The notes beneath the pieces are model-generated. The model was not told where the DNA came from, ran no database searches, and worked only from the letters and a program-made list of their open reading frames with translations. A stretch of DNA of 50,707 bases from Muribaculaceae bacterium (GTDB lineage Bacteria > Bacteroidota > Bacteroidia > Bacteroidales > Muribaculaceae), in assembly GCA_011959405.1 (NCBI GenBank), contig BLLX01000006.1:1-50707 (forward strand), given 5' to 3'. Below are positions 19,383-28,205 of the stretch, one piece after another. Position numbers and translations under genes: made by a program. How positions within the stretch are numbered: position 1 is the first letter of the stretch; each line of letters starts with the position of its first letter.

Positions 19383-19982
19383 TCAGAGGAGCGTGAGCGC
19401 GCGTTTGATAGCGGCTTCGACGCGCAGTGAGGGCTCGGCGTCGAAGAGCTTTTTGAGCACTTTCTGTGATGCCGGCCGTGTGAATCCGAGCATGACCAAG
19501 GCAGCGAGCGCTTCTTCGTAGGCTTCGGAGGGGGCGCCGGCTGCCGGGTCGGCGCCGGGTGACGTACCGGCGGAGTCGCCGGCAGGTGTGATTTTGTCTT
19601 TAAGGTCCACGATGATGCGTTGGGCGGTTTTCAGTCCGATGCCTTTGACGGCTTTCAGCCGTGAGTGGTCGCCGGCGGTGATACATTGCTCGAGTTGCTG
19701 GGCCGACAGTGACGACAGAATCATGCGGGCTGTGTTGGGGCCTACGCCGCTGACGCCGATGAGCAGGCGGAAGAGTGTGCGTTCCTGTTCGTCGGCGAAT
19801 CCGAAGAGGTCGTGGGTGTCTTCACGTATGACTTCGTGGACAAGGAGCCGGGTGTCGGTGAGTTTCTCGATTTTGGAGAAGGTGGAGAGGGAGATGGCGA
19901 GTATGTAGCCGAGTCCGTTGATGTCGATTACGACGTCGGTGGGCGTGAGACGGTCGATTTTGCCTTGTATGTGTTCGATCAT
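19383..19982 (-). CDS. ruvA: Holliday junction DNA helicase subunit RuvA
   Basis: The 199-residue protein has the family's three parts: an N-terminal OB fold starting MIEHIQGKIDRLTPTDVVIDINGLGY, tandem helix-hairpin-helix motifs (GVSGVGPNTARMIL and AVKGIGLKTAQRIIVDLKDK), and a C-terminal three-helix domain (about residues 150-199) that contacts RuvB. RuvA tetramers bind four-way junctions and load RuvB for branch migration. ruvB and ruvC are not in the window. Its start overlaps the stop of the GlmU-like gene by 4 nt. Confidence 0.97.
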   Translation of the reverse strand: MIEHIQGKIDRLTPTDVVIDINGLGYILAISLSTFSKIEKLTDTRLLVHEVIREDTHDLFGFADEQERTLFRLLIGVSGVGPNTARMILSSLSAQQLEQCITAGDHSRLKAVKGIGLKTAQRIIVDLKDKITPAGDSAGTSPGADPAAGAPSEAYEEALAALVMLGFTRPASQKVLKKLFDAEPSLRVEAAIKRALTLL

Positions 19983-21139
19983 TTGAGGTCTGCGGTGATT
20001 TCGTGGATGTGTTCAAGGATGCTTGTGTCGGCGTCGGTCATTTCCACTCCGCGCCGGCTCATGACCTTGCGGGCGGTTTCGAGGAAGCGTGGCATGATGA
20101 CGTCGGTGAATCCGGCCGCGCCGCCATCGGAGAATGATGCGACGAAGTTGCGGGGGAATCCGGAGCCGTGTATGTTGCAGCCGACTCCGACTACTGTTGC
20201 TGTGTTGAACATGGTGTTGATGCCGGCTTTGGAGTGGTCGCCCATGATGAGTCCGCAGAACTGGAGTCCGGTGCGGAGGAATCGTCGGGTGGGGTAGTTC
20301 CAGAGACGGATCTCGGTGTAGTCGTTTTTGAGGTTGGATGAGTTGCATCCGGCGCCGAGGTTGCACCATTCGCCGATGACGGCGTCGCCGAGGTAGCCGT
20401 CGTGCTGTTTGTTGGCGTTGGCCAGGAATATGGCGTTGTCGATTTCTCCTCCGACCTTGCATTTGGGGCCGAGGTTGGTGCCCGGCAGGAGTCGCGCTCC
20501 GATGCGCACAAGACAGTCGGGGCCCACACAGACGGGGCCGCGCAGCACGGCGGTTTCCTGTACTTCGGCTCCGGCGCCTATGTAGACGGGTCCCTGGCGG
20601 GTGTTGATGAAGCATCCTTCGACGTCGGCTCCTTCTTCGATGAATATGAGCGAGGGGTCGCCGATGACGGTGCATGTGGGTGAGACGGGCTGTGAGACGC
20701 GTCCGGCTGTGACGGCATGGAAGTCGGCAGTGATGAGTTCTTTGCTGAGCTCGAAAATGTGGTAGGGCTGGAGTATGGCTTTGGTCTCGACTGTGGCTGT
20801 CGGCTGGCCTTGGCGGTTGCCGCATTCGGCTATACATTGTCCGGCGGCGTCGGCGATCCATTGTCCGGGACCGAGAGCGGCTATGGCTTCGGCGAGGGCG
20901 ACGGAGGGGATTATGTGGCCGGCCATGGTTATGTCGGTGGCGGGGTCGGATGCGTTGCAGGGGTATTTGCCTTGCAGGTAGTCTTCGGTGCGGAATGAGA
21001 TGGCGGCGTGCGGCAGCAGCCGTTGCCAGTGGTCGGCTATGGTGCCTATGCCGGTGCGGAGCATCGCTACGGGTCGGGTGAACGTGAGCGGCAGAAGGTC
21101 GTCTCTGACGGATTTTATGTCGGTTAGTATGAGGTTCAT
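19979..21139 (-). CDS. GlmU-family sugar-nucleotidyltransferase / left-handed beta-helix acyltransferase
   Basis: The 386-residue protein has an N-terminal part resembling the divergent Bacteroidota GlmU-type nucleotidyltransferases (NLILTDIKSVRDDLLPLTFTRPVAMLRTGI). Its C-terminal half is built of hexapeptide repeats (for example VYIGAGAEVQETAVLRGPVCVGPDCLVRIGA), forming a left-handed beta-helix as in acetyltransferases. By family it may make UDP-GlcNAc or a related sugar nucleotide for envelope polymers, but the reaction is not proven. Its gene overlaps ruvA by 4 nt and follows the antiporter gene across a 48-nt gap filled by a 7-bp repeat array. Confidence 0.85.
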   Translation of the reverse strand: MNLILTDIKSVRDDLLPLTFTRPVAMLRTGIGTIADHWQRLLPHAAISFRTEDYLQGKYPCNASDPATDITMAGHIIPSVALAEAIAALGPGQWIADAAGQCIAECGNRQGQPTATVETKAILQPYHIFELSKELITADFHAVTAGRVSQPVSPTCTVIGDPSLIFIEEGADVEGCFINTRQGPVYIGAGAEVQETAVLRGPVCVGPDCLVRIGARLLPGTNLGPKCKVGGEIDNAIFLANANKQHDGYLGDAVIGEWCNLGAGCNSSNLKNDYTEIRLWNYPTRRFLRTGLQFCGLIMGDHSKAGINTMFNTATVVGVGCNIHGSGFPRNFVASFSDGGAAGFTDVIMPRFLETARKVMSRRGVEMTDADTSILEHIHEITADLK

Positions 21140-21195
21140 GGGAAGTTAGAAGTTGGAAATTAGGAGTGAGGAGTCGGGAGTGAGGAGTTAGAGGT
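21140..21195. repeat. Array of eight 7-bp units between antiporter and GlmU-like genes
   Basis: On the plus strand the units are GGGAAGT, TAGAAGT, TGGAAAT, TAGGAGT, GAGGAGT, CGGGAGT, GAGGAGT and TAGAGGT, with no break in the 7-bp phase (consensus NRGRAGT; ACTCCTN on the coding strand). The array begins at the base next to the GlmU-like ATG. It runs past the antiporter stop codon (21188-21190) into its last codons, so it fills the whole gap. Confidence 0.8.
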
Positions 21196-23341
21196 CGGGG
21201 GGGATGCGTGGGGGCCGGCGGCGGTGTCGCATGCGGCGTCCGGTGTTGTTGAGGTAGTTGAACAGGCGCCAGAATATGGAGGGTGTTATGTCGGCTTCGG
21301 TGCCTATGGGGTCGACGAACGACATCTTGTCGGTGTCGCGGCCGAACTGTTCGGGGAATATGACTATGAGGTTGGTCAGCGCGAAGTATTTGCGTAGGAA
21401 CGACGGCATTTCCTGTACGTCGGGGGAGTAGCTCATGGAGCCGGGGCGGGCGGAGATGACGATGAGCAGGTCGTCGTCGAGTATGCGGTTTGCCACGAGC
21501 AGGAAGTCGTCCCATTGTTCCATGTCGTGGAATTCGGACCTGACTTCAAGGCGCTCATGATGGAGCACTCCGCTTATCAGACGTCTGACGTCGGGGTGGC
21601 AGAGGAATATCAGGCGGCTGCCGAGGGATCCGGCAAGACGGCCCACTGATGCCACCCACCGGGGGAATCCGGTTTCATATTCGGCTTTCGGGGGCACCCA
21701 GACGACGAGTCGCCGCAGGGTGTTGACGGGGTTGAAGCAGCGGCTTATGAGTATCTGCCGGTTGGTGCTTTTGAGCAGTTGCTCCATTTTTGCGCCGAAG
21801 AAGGTGTCGATGATCGAGACTTTGCGGTGAAGCCCCATGATGACCGATGTGATGTCGCGTTCGTTGATGGTGTTGATGAGTCCGGTGGCAGTGTTGAGGT
21901 CGAAGCGTTCGATGGGTATCACCGGTATGTCGACCGTAGCGGCGGCGTTGAGGGCCATCTGGAGGGCGTCGTGGCCTTCGGAGCGGGCTATGGCGGTGTT
22001 GTCGTTGCGGATGTTGACGGTGTAGATGTTGTTGGCCGGTCCTCTGGGGTGGATCATGAGGGCCAGTTCCATAAGTTCGAGTGCGGTGACAGGAGAGGAT
22101 ACAGGCACCAGAGTGTTCTCGACTGTGGGGTTGGCGGCCACGGCGGTGCTGTCGTTGCGTTCGAGCATGTGGAGCTTGATGCCTGCGGCCGAGCGCGATG
22201 TGATCATCGGCGCGAGCGCGCAGGTGAGCAGGATCATGAGCACCGTGCCGTTGAGCATGGCAATGTTCATCAGACCGAAGTTGTAGCCAATGGTTACCAC
22301 GGCGAGCGCCACGGCGGTGTGGGCGGTGGAGAGTCCGAACATCACGCCGCGGTCGTCGGGGGTCATGCGGTAGAACTTCTGTGTGAGCCACGCGGCGATC
22401 CATTTGGCGGAGAGGGCCACGGCGAGCATGTTGGCGGCCATGATCAAGGTGTCTTTCTGGGCTATGACGCGAACGTCGATCATCATGCCCACGCCTATGA
22501 GAAAGTATGGGATGAAGAGGGCGTTGCCCACGAACTCGATGCGGCTCATCAGGGGCGATGTGTTGGGCACGAAGCGGTTGAGCACCAGTCCGGCAAGAAA
22601 TGCGCCGAGCACGGCTTCAAGTCCGATGGCCTGGGCCACGTAGGCCGCGAGGAACACCAGGGCGAGTACGTAGACGAACTGTGTCACGCGGTCGTTGTAG
22701 CGGCGCAGGAAGCTGCGCGTGAGCAGCGGGTATATGGAGAGGACTGCTCCGCAGTAGATTATGAGTTTGGCCAGCAGCAGGGCAATGGCGAGGATGCTGA
22801 ACTGTCCTGTGCGCTGGACGTTGAGGGCGATGGCTAGCGAGAGCAGCGCACCGATCACAGCCACTATGGTGCCGACTACGGATATGAGCACGGCCGGAGA
22901 TTTGGTGATGCCGAACCGGGCTGTGACGGGGTAGGCTATGAGGGTGTGCGAGGCATACATTGACGCGAGGAGCACCGAGGTGACCGCGTCGAGATGCAGC
23001 AGCCATACGGATGCGGCTATGCCGAGAAGCAGCGGTATGAAGAACGTAAGCAGTCCGAACACCAGTCCGCGCTTCAGGTTGAGACGCAGGTGAAACAGGT
23101 CGATCTCGATGCCGGCCAGAAACATGAGGTAGAGCAGTCCGACTTGTCCGAAGATGCTGAAGCTGGCGTCGTTGTCGAGCACGTGGAAGCCGAACGGTCC
23201 CACGCAGACGCTGGCCACTATCATGCCGATGATGTGGGGGATTTTCAGTCTGTTCAGCAGTAGCGGGGCCATCAGTATAATAGCCAGCACTATGAAAAAG
23301 ATCAGCACCGGGTTGGTGACGAGAGCTGTAGCCGGAGTCAT
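21188..23341 (-). CDS. Kef-type cation:proton antiporter with C-terminal Usp-like region
   Basis: The 717-residue protein carries about 12 membrane segments in residues 1-395, as in CPA2-family Na+/H+ or K+/H+ exchangers. It includes LYLMFLAGIEIDLFHLRLNLKRG and GLEAVLGAFLAGLVLNR, which are family-typical. The remaining 320 residues are soluble and look like degenerate universal-stress-protein domains, a common regulatory tail in Bacteroidota antiporters. It should exchange a monovalent cation for protons across the inner membrane; the ion is unknown. Its stop lies inside the 7-bp repeat array. The fucosidase gene ends 70 nt upstream on the same strand with no clear terminator between them. 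Confidence 0.9.
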   Translation of the reverse strand: MTPATALVTNPVLIFFIVLAIILMAPLLLNRLKIPHIIGMIVASVCVGPFGFHVLDNDASFSIFGQVGLLYLMFLAGIEIDLFHLRLNLKRGLVFGLLTFFIPLLLGIAASVWLLHLDAVTSVLLASMYASHTLIAYPVTARFGITKSPAVLISVVGTIVAVIGALLSLAIALNVQRTGQFSILAIALLLAKLIIYCGAVLSIYPLLTRSFLRRYNDRVTQFVYVLALVFLAAYVAQAIGLEAVLGAFLAGLVLNRFVPNTSPLMSRIEFVGNALFIPYFLIGVGMMIDVRVIAQKDTLIMAANMLAVALSAKWIAAWLTQKFYRMTPDDRGVMFGLSTAHTAVALAVVTIGYNFGLMNIAMLNGTVLMILLTCALAPMITSRSAAGIKLHMLERNDSTAVAANPTVENTLVPVSSPVTALELMELALMIHPRGPANNIYTVNIRNDNTAIARSEGHDALQMALNAAATVDIPVIPIERFDLNTATGLINTINERDITSVIMGLHRKVSIIDTFFGAKMEQLLKSTNRQILISRCFNPVNTLRRLVVWVPPKAEYETGFPRWVASVGRLAGSLGSRLIFLCHPDVRRLISGVLHHERLEVRSEFHDMEQWDDFLLVANRILDDDLLIVISARPGSMSYSPDVQEMPSFLRKYFALTNLIVIFPEQFGRDTDKMSFVDPIGTEADITPSIFWRLFNYLNNTGRRMRHRRRPPRIPPDL

Positions 23342-23411
23342 GGCGTTAGTATGGGTTTACGGCCTTGTCCTGTTGTTTTGTTGCGTCGGAGAGAGGGGGA
23401 TAGTTGCGGGT

Positions 23412-24734
23412 TTATCTGGTGGAGAGGGTTATGATGTAGTCCACGTTGTCGGCGGGCAGTTGCGGCAGGGTGAGGACTATGCCTCCGGGGGTGCGGGTGA
23501 ACGGCACTTTTTCGCCGCCGGCAAATGCGGTGGCTGATTTTATGCGGCAGTCGAGCGGCAGGTAGATTTCGGAGTTCTGCGGAGTGAGGACGTGGACGTA
23601 TATTTTGTCTCCTTTGCGTGTCACGGCTCCCCATGGCTGCGGATCTATGCCTGCGGAGACGGTGCCGTAGACCGTTTCGCCGTTGGCGCGGAGCCATTCG
23701 CCCATTTCCTTGAATCTGGCGAGAGCAGCTGCCGGAATTGATCCGTCGGGCTGCGGGCCGACGTTGAGCAGCAGGTTGGCTCCGCGTCCGGCGGCTCCGA
23801 TGAGGTAGTGGATAAGGGTGCGGGTGTCTTTGTAGTCCTGATCCTTGATTTTGTATCCCCACATGCCGTTCATGGTCTGGCATGTCTCAAGCGGAAGGCG
23901 GCTGATTGCCTGCCCGGACAGGCCGGCGGTGTTTTCGCCCGGGAGGTCGCGTTCGAATATCTGTATGTCCTCTCCGGGAAACGGAGTCTGGTGGTGGTTG
24001 TTGCCGATAAGGCATGACGGCTGCAGGCGGTGGATCATTTCGTATTGTCCGGAGAGCTGCCAGTCAAATGGCACGGAGTCGCTGTCGTGGTCCCAGAGTC
24101 CGTCGAACCATACGGCTCCGATGGGGCCATAGTCTGTGAGCAGTTCGGTGAGCTGCGCGTTCATGAACCGGTAGTATGCCGGCCAGTCGCGTAGCTTGGG
24201 ATCACGACCGGTTTCCAGGCCGGTGCGGCCGGACGGGTAGTCGGGACGGGTCCAGTCGATGTGTGAGTAATAAAGGTGCAGTTTGATTCCTTCTCTGGCG
24301 CATGCGTCGGCGAGCTCTTTGAGGACGTCGCGTTTAAAAGGCGTGGCGTCGACAATGTTGTAGGGAGACTGCTTGGTGGCAAACATCGAGAATCCGTCAT
24401 GGTGGCGGGTGGTGAAGCATATATATTTGGCGCCGGCGTCTTTTATGGCTTTGACCCATTCGTCGGCATTGAAGTTGGCCGGATAGAAGGCTGCCGCTGC
24501 TTTGGCGTATTCGTCGGCGGAGATGCCGTAGTTGAGATACCATTCGCCCTGACCGAACATGGAGTATATTCCCCAATGGATGAATACGCCAAGTGCGTGG
24601 TCGGCAAATTCCTGCCGAGCCTGCATGATGGGCTGTGACGGCACATATCCGTCTGTCGGAGAAGAGTGGAGAACCGGTGCCGTGGATGACATTACGGCGG
24701 CTAACATCGCTAAACGTAAGAGTCGTTTGATCAT
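23412..24734 (-). CDS. Alpha-L-fucosidase, GH29
   Basis: The ATG at 24734 gives 440 residues and a signal peptide (MIKRLLRLAMLAAVMSSTAPVLHS). The GH29 barrel is clear: GVFIHWGIYSM, YICFTTRHHDGFSMF, and GAVWFDG, whose Asp (about residue 211) is the expected nucleophile. A small C-terminal beta-domain follows (about residues 340-440). The enzyme should remove terminal alpha-L-fucose from host or milk glycans in the periplasm or outside the cell. No susC/susD pair or fucose-catabolism genes are adjacent, so this is an orphan hydrolase rather than part of a visible utilisation locus. A strong promoter lies 33 nt upstream (24768-24799). Confidence 0.95.
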   Translation of the reverse strand: MIKRLLRLAMLAAVMSSTAPVLHSSPTDGYVPSQPIMQARQEFADHALGVFIHWGIYSMFGQGEWYLNYGISADEYAKAAAAFYPANFNADEWVKAIKDAGAKYICFTTRHHDGFSMFATKQSPYNIVDATPFKRDVLKELADACAREGIKLHLYYSHIDWTRPDYPSGRTGLETGRDPKLRDWPAYYRFMNAQLTELLTDYGPIGAVWFDGLWDHDSDSVPFDWQLSGQYEMIHRLQPSCLIGNNHHQTPFPGEDIQIFERDLPGENTAGLSGQAISRLPLETCQTMNGMWGYKIKDQDYKDTRTLIHYLIGAAGRGANLLLNVGPQPDGSIPAAALARFKEMGEWLRANGETVYGTVSAGIDPQPWGAVTRKGDKIYVHVLTPQNSEIYLPLDCRIKSATAFAGGEKVPFTRTPGGIVLTLPQLPADNVDYIITLSTR

Positions 24735-24767
24735 GGTGAGCAATAAGGGAAATAGTGTAACTGATGT

Positions 24768-24799
24768 CAAAGTTAAGGATTTTTCAGATTATTGACAAA
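24768..24799 (-). promoter_or_regulatory. Bacteroidota promoter for the fucosidase gene
   Basis: On the minus strand, TTTG (24796-24799), a 20-bp spacer and TAACTTTG (24768-24775) match the Bacteroidota sigma-ABfr consensus in both boxes and in spacing. The ATG is 33 nt downstream. Confidence 0.78.
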
Positions 24800-24863
24800 T
24801 TTTGTGTTTTGCGGCGGTGAGTGAGTTGCGCGCGGTTTTTGTCGGGAGTTTGCTCGACGGAGT

Positions 24864-24893
24864 GTTAAAAATGTAATTTAAACATTTTTTAAC
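24864..24893. repeat. AT-rich inverted repeat
   Basis: GTTAAAAATGT (24864-24874) is complementary to ACATTTTTTAAC (24882-24893) apart from one extra T, with a 7-nt loop. It could be an operator for either divergent gene or a weak terminator-like hairpin. Confidence 0.5.
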
Positions 24894-25088
24894 TCAAAAT
24901 TTATATTATACGTAATACGCTGATTTATAGGAATGTATGTTTTGTGTGGATGCTGGGGATGTGTCTTTTGTGATACGTCTGTAATGTTACATGATGCAAT
25001 TTGTGTAGTCTAATCTATTGTGTATTAGCAGTGGTGTGTTACAAAATAAATAAAATACGATGTTTAGGTAAAAATATTTGAAAAATTA

Positions 25089-25118
25089 TTTGGATTGAAA
25101 AAAATAGTTATATATTTG
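25089..25118 (+). promoter_or_regulatory. Promoter for the sigma-factor gene
   Basis: TTTG (25089-25092) and TATATTTG (25111-25118) are separated by 18 bp, slightly under the usual 19-21. The predicted mRNA leader is about 90 nt. Confidence 0.6.
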
Positions 25119-25215
25119 CGGTGTCAAAACGGTTACAAGTCGATTACATATCGGCGATAATCCATAATACGACATATAAAAATTCAGTTTCAAAAAATCT
25201 CAACAACTACACGTT

Positions 25216-25728
25216 ATGAATAACTCATCTTCTGTTCAGACCAAATTAATGGCGCTTCAGAACAATCTGCTCAACTTCGCGTATATCCTTACTTCGAACC
25301 GCGACGATGCTTACGATCTGCTTCAGGACACCACTCTCAAGGTGCTTGATAATGAAGAAAAGTACAGTGAGAACATCAACTTCAAAGGCTGGGTTTTCAC
25401 TATCATGAGAAATATTTTCATAAACAACTACCGCCGGGTGGTGCGTTCCGCCACTATCATAGATCAGACGGAGGACCTGTATCATCTGAATCTGCCGCAG
25501 GAATCCGGTATAGATTCTCCGGAGGGTTCTTATGCAACCCAGGAGATCACTGCAGCCATCAACTCCTTTACCGATGATTATCGTGTGCCGTTCTCGATGC
25601 ACGTGGCGGGCTATAAGTACAGTGAGATCGCCGAGAAAATGAATTTGCCCCTCGGCACTATAAAGAGCCGTATATTTTTTGCACGTCAGCGCCTGCAGGA
25701 GATGCTCGCTGACTACCGTGAGCGTTAA
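25216..25728 (+). CDS. ECF-like sigma-70 family RNA polymerase sigma factor
   Basis: The 170-residue protein has only the two regions typical of extracytoplasmic-function sigma factors. Region 2 (about residues 12-78) contains YDLLQDTTLKVL and GWVFTIMRNIFINNYRR. Region 4 (about residues 110-165) contains YSEIAEKMNLPLGTIKSRIFFARQRL. It should direct RNA polymerase to a special promoter class. No anti-sigma gene lies beside it: the next gene is pta, after a terminator. The gene is therefore probably monocistronic and may be controlled in another way. Confidence 0.93.
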   Translation: MNNSSSVQTKLMALQNNLLNFAYILTSNRDDAYDLLQDTTLKVLDNEEKYSENINFKGWVFTIMRNIFINNYRRVVRSATIIDQTEDLYHLNLPQESGIDSPEGSYATQEITAAINSFTDDYRVPFSMHVAGYKYSEIAEKMNLPLGTIKSRIFFARQRLQEMLADYRER

Positions 25729-25788
25729 CGATCCGCTCATTTCTCCTCTTCCTCTACTGAAGTCACTGCTTCAGGACTGAAACTGAAA

Positions 25789-25843
25789 ACGGACACCGTT
25801 CGCCCGACTCATCATGCCGGACGGACGGTGTCCGTGTTTTTTT
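25789..25843 (+). terminator. Rho-independent terminator after the sigma-factor gene
   Basis: A perfect 11-bp stem, ACGGACACCGT (25789-25799) with ACGGTGTCCGT (25825-25835), is followed by a run of seven T from 25837. Confidence 0.9.
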
Positions 25844-25879
25844 ATATAATAAAAGGAGTGCGAATTGCGAAATTCTGTG

Positions 25880-25887
25880 TAAATTTG
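25880..25887 (+). promoter_or_regulatory. -7 promoter box for pta
   Basis: TAAATTTG matches TAnnTTTG and lies 38 nt upstream of the pta ATG, just after the preceding terminator. No good -33 box is seen at the expected distance. Confidence 0.55.
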
Positions 25888-25925
25888 CGGTCAGTTAAAG
25901 AAAAAAACATAATCAAGAATTCACG

Positions 25926-26936
25926 ATGACTCTTTTTGAGAAAATGACTGAACGGGCCAAGAGTTGCCCGCAGCGCATTGTGCTTCCGGAAGGAACAGAG
26001 CCGCGCACTCTCACAGCTGCCGACCGGATTCTTGCCGACGGTATAGCCAAGGTGACACTGATTGGTAATCCCGACGACATCAGGCAGCTTGCCAGTGAGC
26101 TTAAGCTGCCCAATATCGGCAAGGCAACGATAGTGAACTGTGCCGATGAAAAGGTGATAGACCGTTATGCCCCGATATTTTACGCTCTGCGCAAGTCGAA
26201 GGGCGTGAGCATTGAGGAGGCGCGTCTGACCACGTCCAATCCTCTCTATCTCGGCTGTCTGATGATCAAGGGCGGCGATGCTGACTGTATGGTGGCCGGC
26301 GCACAGAACACTACCGGCAACGTGCTCCGTGCGGCTTTTCAGGTGATCAAGACCGCTCCCGGCATTGATGTGGTGAGCGGAGCGTTTCTTATGCTCCTGC
26401 CAGAGAATCTGCCTTTCGGAAGTAACGGCATAATGATATTCGCCGATTGTGCGGTGGTGCCTGATCCGGATGCCAAGCAGCTGGCTCAGATAGCTGTGAG
26501 CGCCGCTCATACGGCGCGTGACATAGCCGGAATAGAGCCGCGTGTGGCCATGTTGAGTTTCTCGACCAAGGGCAGCGCCCGGCATGAGCGGGTGGACAAG
26601 GTGATCGAGGCGGTGAAGATCGCCAGAAAGATGGACCCGTCGCTGATTGTGGACGGTGAACTTCAGGCCGATGCGGCCATAGTGCCGACCGTGGCAGCCT
26701 CGAAGGCTCCCGGATCGACTTTGAGCGGAAGGGCCAATGTGTTGGTGTTCCCGTCGCTGGAGGTGGGCAATATCGCCTATAAGCTTGTGCAGCGTCTTGG
26801 CGGTGTGGAAGCCGTCGGCCCCGTGCTGCAGGGTCTGGCCGCTCCGGTCAATGACCTTTCGCGCGGATGTTTTCCCGAGGATATTTACAAAACTATAATC
26901 ATGACCTGCAATCAGGCCATAGGCCTGCACAGCTGA
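25926..26936 (+). CDS. pta: Phosphate acetyltransferase
   Basis: The 336-residue protein is the short Pta form, a single PTA_PTB domain without the N-terminal DRTGG or P-loop extensions. Seen motifs include [21 protein letters not shown] at the start, [18 protein letters not shown], and [10 protein letters not shown] near the end. It converts acetyl-CoA and phosphate to acetyl phosphate, the first step of acetate formation with ATP gain. ackA follows after 48 nt, the classic pair. Confidence 0.97.
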   Translation: MTLFEKMTERAKSCPQRIVLPEGTEPRTLTAADRILADGIAKVTLIGNPDDIRQLASELKLPNIGKATIVNCADEKVIDRYAPIFYALRKSKGVSIEEARLTTSNPLYLGCLMIKGGDADCMVAGAQNTTGNVLRAAFQVIKTAPGIDVVSGAFLMLLPENLPFGSNGIMIFADCAVVPDPDAKQLAQIAVSAAHTARDIAGIEPRVAMLSFSTKGSARHERVDKVIEAVKIARKMDPSLIVDGELQADAAIVPTVAASKAPGSTLSGRANVLVFPSLEVGNIAYKLVQRLGGVEAVGPVLQGLAAPVNDLSRGCFPEDIYKTIIMTCNQAIGLHS

Positions 26937-26984
26937 TGGTGTGTGGACCGGAAATGTTAAATCATAATTATTTCAACTGAAACT

Positions 26985-28190
26985 ATGAAGATTCTGGTTC
27001 TGAACTGTGGCAGCAGTTCTGTGAAATATAAACTGATCGACACCGTCTCTGAGAATGTTATGGCGGAAGGCGGCGTGGAAAAGATCGGTCTTAACGACGG
27101 TTTTCTGAAATTCAAGCTCTCCGACGGCTCCAAACAGATCAAAGAACTCGGTCTGGTGGATCATGAAGGTGCTGTGGCAGCCATTCTCAATGTGCTGACC
27201 GATGCCGAATACGGATGTATAGGTGCATACGGCGAGATTGACGCCGTTGGCCACCGTCTGGTCCACGGGGGTACGAAATTCAGCGGTTCGGTGCTCATTA
27301 CCGACGAAGTGAAGGAGATGGTGCGTGAGTGCTATCCGCTGGCGCCGCTGCACAATCCCGCCAATATGACAGGTGTGGAAGCTATCGACAGGCTTATGCC
27401 CGACGTGCCCCAGGTGGGAGTGTTTGACACGGCTTTCCATCAGACCATGCCTGCCAAGGCATATATGTATGCGCTGCCTTATAAGTTTTATGAGGAGGCC
27501 GGTGTGCGGCGCTACGGTTTCCACGGCACGAGCCACCGGTATGTGTCGCAGCGCGTGTGCGAGATGCTCGGTGTGGATATAAAGACCCAGAAGATCGTGA
27601 CATGCCATATAGGCAACGGCGGCTCCATCACTGCGGTGGACGGCGGCAAGAGTGTGGACACTTCCATGGGCCTGACCCCGACCGAGGGTCTGATGATGGG
27701 TACTCGTGTCGGTGATGTGGATCCCGGAGCCATCACGTATCTGATGGAGCATTACGGATTTTCGGAGTCCGACATACAGCGGATCATCAACAAGGAGAGC
27801 GGTGTGGCCGGCGTGAGCGGCCTGAGCAGCGATATGCGTGAGATTGAGTCGGCCGACAAGGCAGGCGATGCCCGTGCCCATCTGGCTCTGGAAATGTATG
27901 AGAACCGTATAGTGAAGTATATAGGCGCATACGCCGCCGAGATGGGTGGACTGGACATAATCGTGTTCACCGGCGGTGTGGGAGAGAATCAGACTGGAGT
28001 GCGTGAGAATGTGTGCGCCCCGCTGGCATTTCTCGGCGTGGAACTTGACAAGGAGCTGAATGCGCGTATACGCGGTACGGAGACAGTGATTTCCTCTGCG
28101 GATTCCAAGATTAAGGTCGTTGTGGTGCCCACGGATGAAGAAATGATGATCGCACGTGATACTAAAGAAATAGTCAGCAAGTTACACTAA
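26985..28190 (+). CDS. ackA: Acetate kinase
   Basis: The 401-residue protein has the full length and motifs of the ASKHA-fold acetate kinases: KILVLNCGSSSVKYKL at the N-terminus, GHRLVHGG, VFDTAFHQTMP, YGFHGTSHRYVS, HIGNGGSITAV, and TGGVGENQ near the C-terminus. It makes ATP and acetate from acetyl phosphate. It follows pta and precedes the meso-diaminopimelate dehydrogenase gene by 15 nt, so all are likely on one mRNA. Confidence 0.98.
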   Translation: MKILVLNCGSSSVKYKLIDTVSENVMAEGGVEKIGLNDGFLKFKLSDGSKQIKELGLVDHEGAVAAILNVLTDAEYGCIGAYGEIDAVGHRLVHGGTKFSGSVLITDEVKEMVRECYPLAPLHNPANMTGVEAIDRLMPDVPQVGVFDTAFHQTMPAKAYMYALPYKFYEEAGVRRYGFHGTSHRYVSQRVCEMLGVDIKTQKIVTCHIGNGGSITAVDGGKSVDTSMGLTPTEGLMMGTRVGDVDPGAITYLMEHYGFSESDIQRIINKESGVAGVSGLSSDMREIESADKAGDARAHLALEMYENRIVKYIGAYAAEMGGLDIIVFTGGVGENQTGVRENVCAPLAFLGVELDKELNARIRGTETVISSADSKIKVVVVPTDEEMMIARDTKEIVSKLH

Positions 28191-28205
28191 AATGTCCATA
28201 AAATT

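Larger units (their letters stand above)
24735..25215. other. AT-rich non-coding stretch between fucosidase and sigma-factor genes
   Basis: About 480 bp without a supportable gene, and much richer in A+T than the flanking genes. It contains the fucosidase promoter (minus strand), a nearly perfect AT-only inverted repeat (24864-24893) and a promoter for the sigma factor (25089-25118). I see no RNA gene or riboswitch. Confidence 0.7.

Noticed and set aside
20013-21515. 500-codon minus-strand frame across the GlmU-like gene and antiporter end
   Set aside because: It overlaps two well-supported genes in another frame and reads as Arg/His/Pro-rich low-complexity sequence.
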